Below are positions 4,884-6,496 of a stretch of 6,496 nucleotides of DNA, one piece after another (position 1 is the stretch's first letter; every line of letters starts with the position of its first letter). Made by a program: the position numbers and the translations under genes. A model generated the notes under the pieces. The model was not told the origin of the DNA. It saw nothing but the letters and a program-made list of their open reading frames with translations, and ran no database searches. The DNA comes from Patescibacteria group bacterium (GTDB lineage Bacteria > Patescibacteriota > Minisyncoccia > Phycocordibacterales > UBA2100), in NCBI GenBank assembly GCA_024654485.1, contig JANLHO010000011.1, positions 1 through 6,496 on the forward strand, written 5' to 3'.

Positions 4884-5096
4884 TTAGAAACTTTCGGAAG
4901 CCTCGCGGTGACTCTTGTCGTCCTCGGGATTCTCCCTCGTGGAGCTCCGATAAAAACGCCACGCCTCCAACGTGTCCTTCAGGTCTTCATTTTTTTTCGG
5001 ACTGCCGTTGTCGCCGTGCTCTGCCGCATCTGGATCCTTTGGCTCACTGGCCATGCTTCCCTCCGTTTCCCTCGGTTTGATTTTATCCATGCCCAT
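4884..5096 (-). CDS. small acidic, highly charged hypothetical protein
   Basis: I do not recognise this product. From the ATG at 5096 it has 70 residues, dominated by Glu, Asp, Lys, Arg and Ser, with a short ordered-looking part (DLKDTLEAWRFYRSS); it has no membrane segment or signal peptide and is probably a soluble, largely disordered protein. The start is uncertain. ATGs at 5102, 5096 and 5090 follow a TGCTAAACT box at 5113-5105, the same arrangement as the hydrolase gene. The ATG at 5054 instead has the best Shine-Dalgarno in the window, GGAGGG with a 4-nt spacer, and would give 56 residues (MASEPK...). Convergence with the dismutase across a hairpin supports a real gene. The opposite-strand frame over the same bases is hydrophobic and begins inside that hairpin, as expected of a shadow. 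Confidence 0.45.
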   Translation of the reverse strand: MGMDKIKPRETEGSMASEPKDPDAAEHGDNGSPKKNEDLKDTLEAWRFYRSSTRENPEDDKSHREASESF

Positions 5097-5104
5097 ACAC
5101 ATGC

Positions 5105-5113
5105 AGTTTAGCA
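5105..5113 (-). promoter_or_regulatory. possible extended -10 box of the small acidic ORF
   Basis: TGCTAAACT on the minus strand ends 8 nt before the ATG at 5096, the same distance and core as the box before the hydrolase gene. No -35 is evident. TAAAAT at 5085-5080 is a rival -10 that would suit the start at 5054. Confidence 0.3.
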
Positions 5114-5258
5114 CACTGTGGCCTCATACAGCATACGCCACTGGTTTGTGAAAGAGCAAAGAGCGAAGCAGAGATTGTACCGTACCGCGCCAAAATCTCA
5201 ATGCTGCTATCCATATTTTCTTCGCTGTTCACAGTCCACGCTTGTGTCCCTCGTAAGC

Positions 5259-5267
5259 TGCTATACT
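5259..5267 (+). promoter_or_regulatory. extended -10 box of the four-helix membrane protein gene
   Basis: TGCTATACT, the same TGnTATACT form as before the dismutase gene. It ends 35 nt before the ATG at 5303, so this leader would be about 29 nt, longer than at the other genes. No clear -35 is found. The stretch 5115-5258 upstream holds nothing else I can support. Confidence 0.45.
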
Positions 5268-5302
5268 TATGTCATTACCCATTGCGGCACTAATCTAGAA
5301 CT

Positions 5303-5737
5303 ATGAAAATAGAACGCTCAATATTAGCAACGTTTTTCGGCAACTACCTCATCAACACCGTAGCGGCGGCACTCGTGGCGCTCATTCCCGCGAGCGGCAC
5401 GGGCGGTTTCCTCTCCGCGCAGTACATTTCCTTCGTGGTACTCGCCGTTATCATTGTCGCGTTGCTCGCATGGTGGCAGGGCGTGCGCGGCGCGAAGGCG
5501 GGACTCATCTTCGGTGTCGTGGGCTTCCTTGTAGCCATCGCGACCGCTTTCATAACCGGAATAGCGGGGGTCTTGGGACAGACCGGCTCCTTCTCGCAGG
5601 TGGTAGCCATACTGCCGAATTTCTGGCCGTTCATTGCGAGCACCTCTACCCTCTTCCTTCTGGGCTACTGGATAATCCCTCCGATAGTGGTCGGGTGGTT
5701 CAAGGGTCACGGGATGCCTTCCGCGCCGTCAATGTAG
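5303..5737 (+). CDS. hypothetical four-helix integral membrane protein
   Basis: I do not recognise a family. The 144-residue product has four hydrophobic segments at about 8-30, 40-58, 65-90 and 108-133, joined by short loops, with basic residues at the N-terminus (MKIER) and between helices 2 and 3 (GVRGAKAG), which by the positive-inside rule puts both ends in the cytoplasm. Helix 3 is Gly/Ala-rich (GLIFGVVGFLVAIATAF) and helix 4 contains a GYWIIPP kink. There are no Cys, no His inside the membrane, and no catalytic motif. The ATG at 5303 is the only possible start in this frame, since TAA stops it at 5291-5293. There is no Shine-Dalgarno. Monocistronic, ending 17 nt before a strong terminator and convergent with comEC. 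Role unknown; an envelope role is all that can be inferred. Confidence 0.8.
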   Translation: MKIERSILATFFGNYLINTVAAALVALIPASGTGGFLSAQYISFVVLAVIIVALLAWWQGVRGAKAGLIFGVVGFLVAIATAFITGIAGVLGQTGSFSQVVAILPNFWPFIASTSTLFLLGYWIIPPIVVGWFKGHGMPSAPSM

Positions 5738-5754
5738 TCAAAACGCCGCAGTGG

Positions 5755-5788
5755 AAAAACGCCGTCACGCGCTTGTGGCGGCGTTTTT
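5755..5788. terminator. bidirectional intrinsic terminator between the membrane protein gene and comEC
   Basis: 5755-5768 pairs with 5775-5788 (14 pairs, one T-G) around a GCGCTT loop; the core CGCCG/CGGCG is flanked by A5 and T5, giving a U-run on both strands. The comEC stop codon (5767-5765, TGA on the minus strand) lies inside the stem, so the last codons of comEC and the terminator share sequence. Confidence 0.88.
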
Positions 5789-6496
5789 GTTTGTGGCAAG
5801 GCCTGTCGCACGCTGTCGCTCGTGTATGTACGCGGCACCCGCAAACAACGCGGCATAAGCGACTGTCATCCACCACGCGCTGAACGCCGGTATGGATACC
5901 GAGGCGAAAGGCAGCGCCGCAAAAAATTTACCGACGGCGATTATGTACGCGAGGAGGAGATACGCCGGTGCCGCGAGTGGCGCGGCGTAAGCACCGAATA
6001 ATATTCCCGCCATCGCCGCGACAAATGAGAAGAACATAGCGAAAGGCACGGGGGCGAGCGCGAGAAGATTGGCCGGAAGCGCCACGACGCTCAAGAGGCC
6101 GTTTTGATAAAGAAGTAGCGGCAATACAGCGAGCTGGGTCGCGACGGTTGAGGCCGCTATCTCGCGCAGGCCCCATTTCTCCGGTACGAGCGAGAACCAT
6201 GCGGAAAATATCGGCGTAAAGGCGATGAGCCCGATAGTGGCCAGCGCGGATAGCTGGAAGCTCGGATCAAATGCCAGCGTGAGCGGGTCGTACATGACCA
6301 TTCCGGCCGCAACGACACCGAGAGCGCGGGCGGCTAGGAAGGTGCGCCCGGACGCGCGGGCGTATGCGGCAATGAGAGCCATGGAGCCTGCTCGCACAGC
6401 GCTCGCTGCGCCGCCCGACATGAGCACGAAAAAGACGACTACGAACGCGGAGGCGCCGAATCGCAGGATATGCGGCGCCCACGCGAGCCCCTTGGC
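5765..6496 (-). CDS. comEC: ComEC/Rec2 DNA-uptake channel, C-terminal part (5' end outside window)
   Basis: ComEC forms the inner-membrane channel for single-stranded DNA in natural transformation. The 243 visible residues are in frame to the right edge, so the start is missing. Features of the Competence domain are: a hydrophobic helix leading to SGGAASAVRAGSMALIA (27-43, with the conserved RA), SGRTF (49-53), YDPLTL (69-74) and DPSFQLSALATIGL (77-90), matching the family's GFQLSFLAxxGL. Four to five further helices follow, and the protein ends in a short polar tail (HERQRATG...). Classical ComEC continues from here into an extracytoplasmic metallo-beta-lactamase-like domain of about 250 residues; this one stops, with its stop codon inside a terminator. 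A separate protein of that fold lies at 4153-3293. The frame is open and well conserved, so truncation looks natural, not a sequencing break. A GTG at 6427 is internal, not the true start. Confidence 0.88.
   Translation of the reverse strand, partial: AKGLAWAPHILRFGASAFVVVFFVLMSGGAASAVRAGSMALIAAYARASGRTFLAARALGVVAAGMVMYDPLTLAFDPSFQLSALATIGLIAFTPIFSAWFSLVPEKWGLREIAASTVATQLAVLPLLLYQNGLLSVVALPANLLALAPVPFAMFFSFVAAMAGILFGAYAAPLAAPAYLLLAYIIAVGKFFAALPFASVSIPAFSAWWMTVAYAALFAGAAYIHERQRATGLATNKNAATSA

Noticed and set aside
4854..5111. Plus-strand hydrophobic frame of 85 residues opposite the small acidic ORF
   Set aside because: Begins inside the hairpin after the dismutase gene, has no start signal, and its hydrophobicity is what the complement of Glu/Asp/Lys codons produces.
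5269..5298. Nine-codon upstream ORF (MSLPIAALI) ending 4 nt before the membrane protein ATG
   Set aside because: Its ATG lies 1 nt after the predicted -10 box, upstream of the expected transcription start, so it is probably not in the mRNA.
5118..5306. Plus-strand frame of 62 residues upstream of the membrane protein
   Set aside because: Begins with GTG, has no start signal, unusual Cys/Ser/Tyr composition, and overlaps the promoter-like box and the start of the next gene.

Overview
The window is a compact stretch of moderately GC-rich bacterial DNA. It looks like a genome of the Patescibacteria / Candidate Phyla Radiation, most likely a Parcubacteria-type lineage. This is inference. The support is a DUF5666 secreted protein with a charged tail, a shortened ribosomal-protein operon, a ComEC channel gene without its usual hydrolase domain, a separate ComEC-type beta-lactamase-fold protein, tiny intergenic gaps and almost no Shine-Dalgarno sequences. 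No rRNA, tRNA, transposase or CRISPR array was seen.

Layout. 1-171: a hairpin-rich leader in front of a secreted DUF5666 protein (172-1047, +). A strong two-way terminator (1062-1096) separates it from the convergent rpsL-rpsG pair (2020-1119, -). Upstream on the same strand lies a membrane-embedded M50 (site-2-type) metalloprotease (2756-2133, -). It is divergent from rpmB (L28, 2828-3073, +), with promoters packed into 71 bp. 3074-3292 holds two long perfect or near-perfect palindromes. They separate rpmB from a convergent, membrane-anchored ComEC-type metallo-beta-lactamase-fold protein (4153-3293, -) whose metal-binding histidines are missing. Divergent from that is an atypical Fe/Mn superoxide dismutase (4219-4812, +). 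It is followed by a hairpin, a probable small acidic protein (5096-4884, -), a four-helix membrane protein (5303-5737, +), a second strong two-way terminator (5755-5788), and the C-terminal half of ComEC (6496-5765, -), which runs off the right edge.

How the parts fit. rpsL, rpsG and rpmB are translation housekeeping genes. The ComEC channel and the separate beta-lactamase-fold protein are the two halves that are fused in classical ComEC, the DNA-uptake channel. Here they are separate genes 1.6 kb apart, and the hydrolase half appears catalytically dead. The superoxide dismutase and M50 protease are stress or envelope functions.

The points most worth a second look are: the histidine-less ComEC-type hydrolase; S12 carrying Arg at the classical streptomycin-resistance position together with loss of the conserved Pro of the nearby loop; a recurrent TGnTAtACT / TGnTAAACT box lying 6-10 nt from start codons, which suggests leaderless transcripts; and the paired palindromes at 3138-3284.
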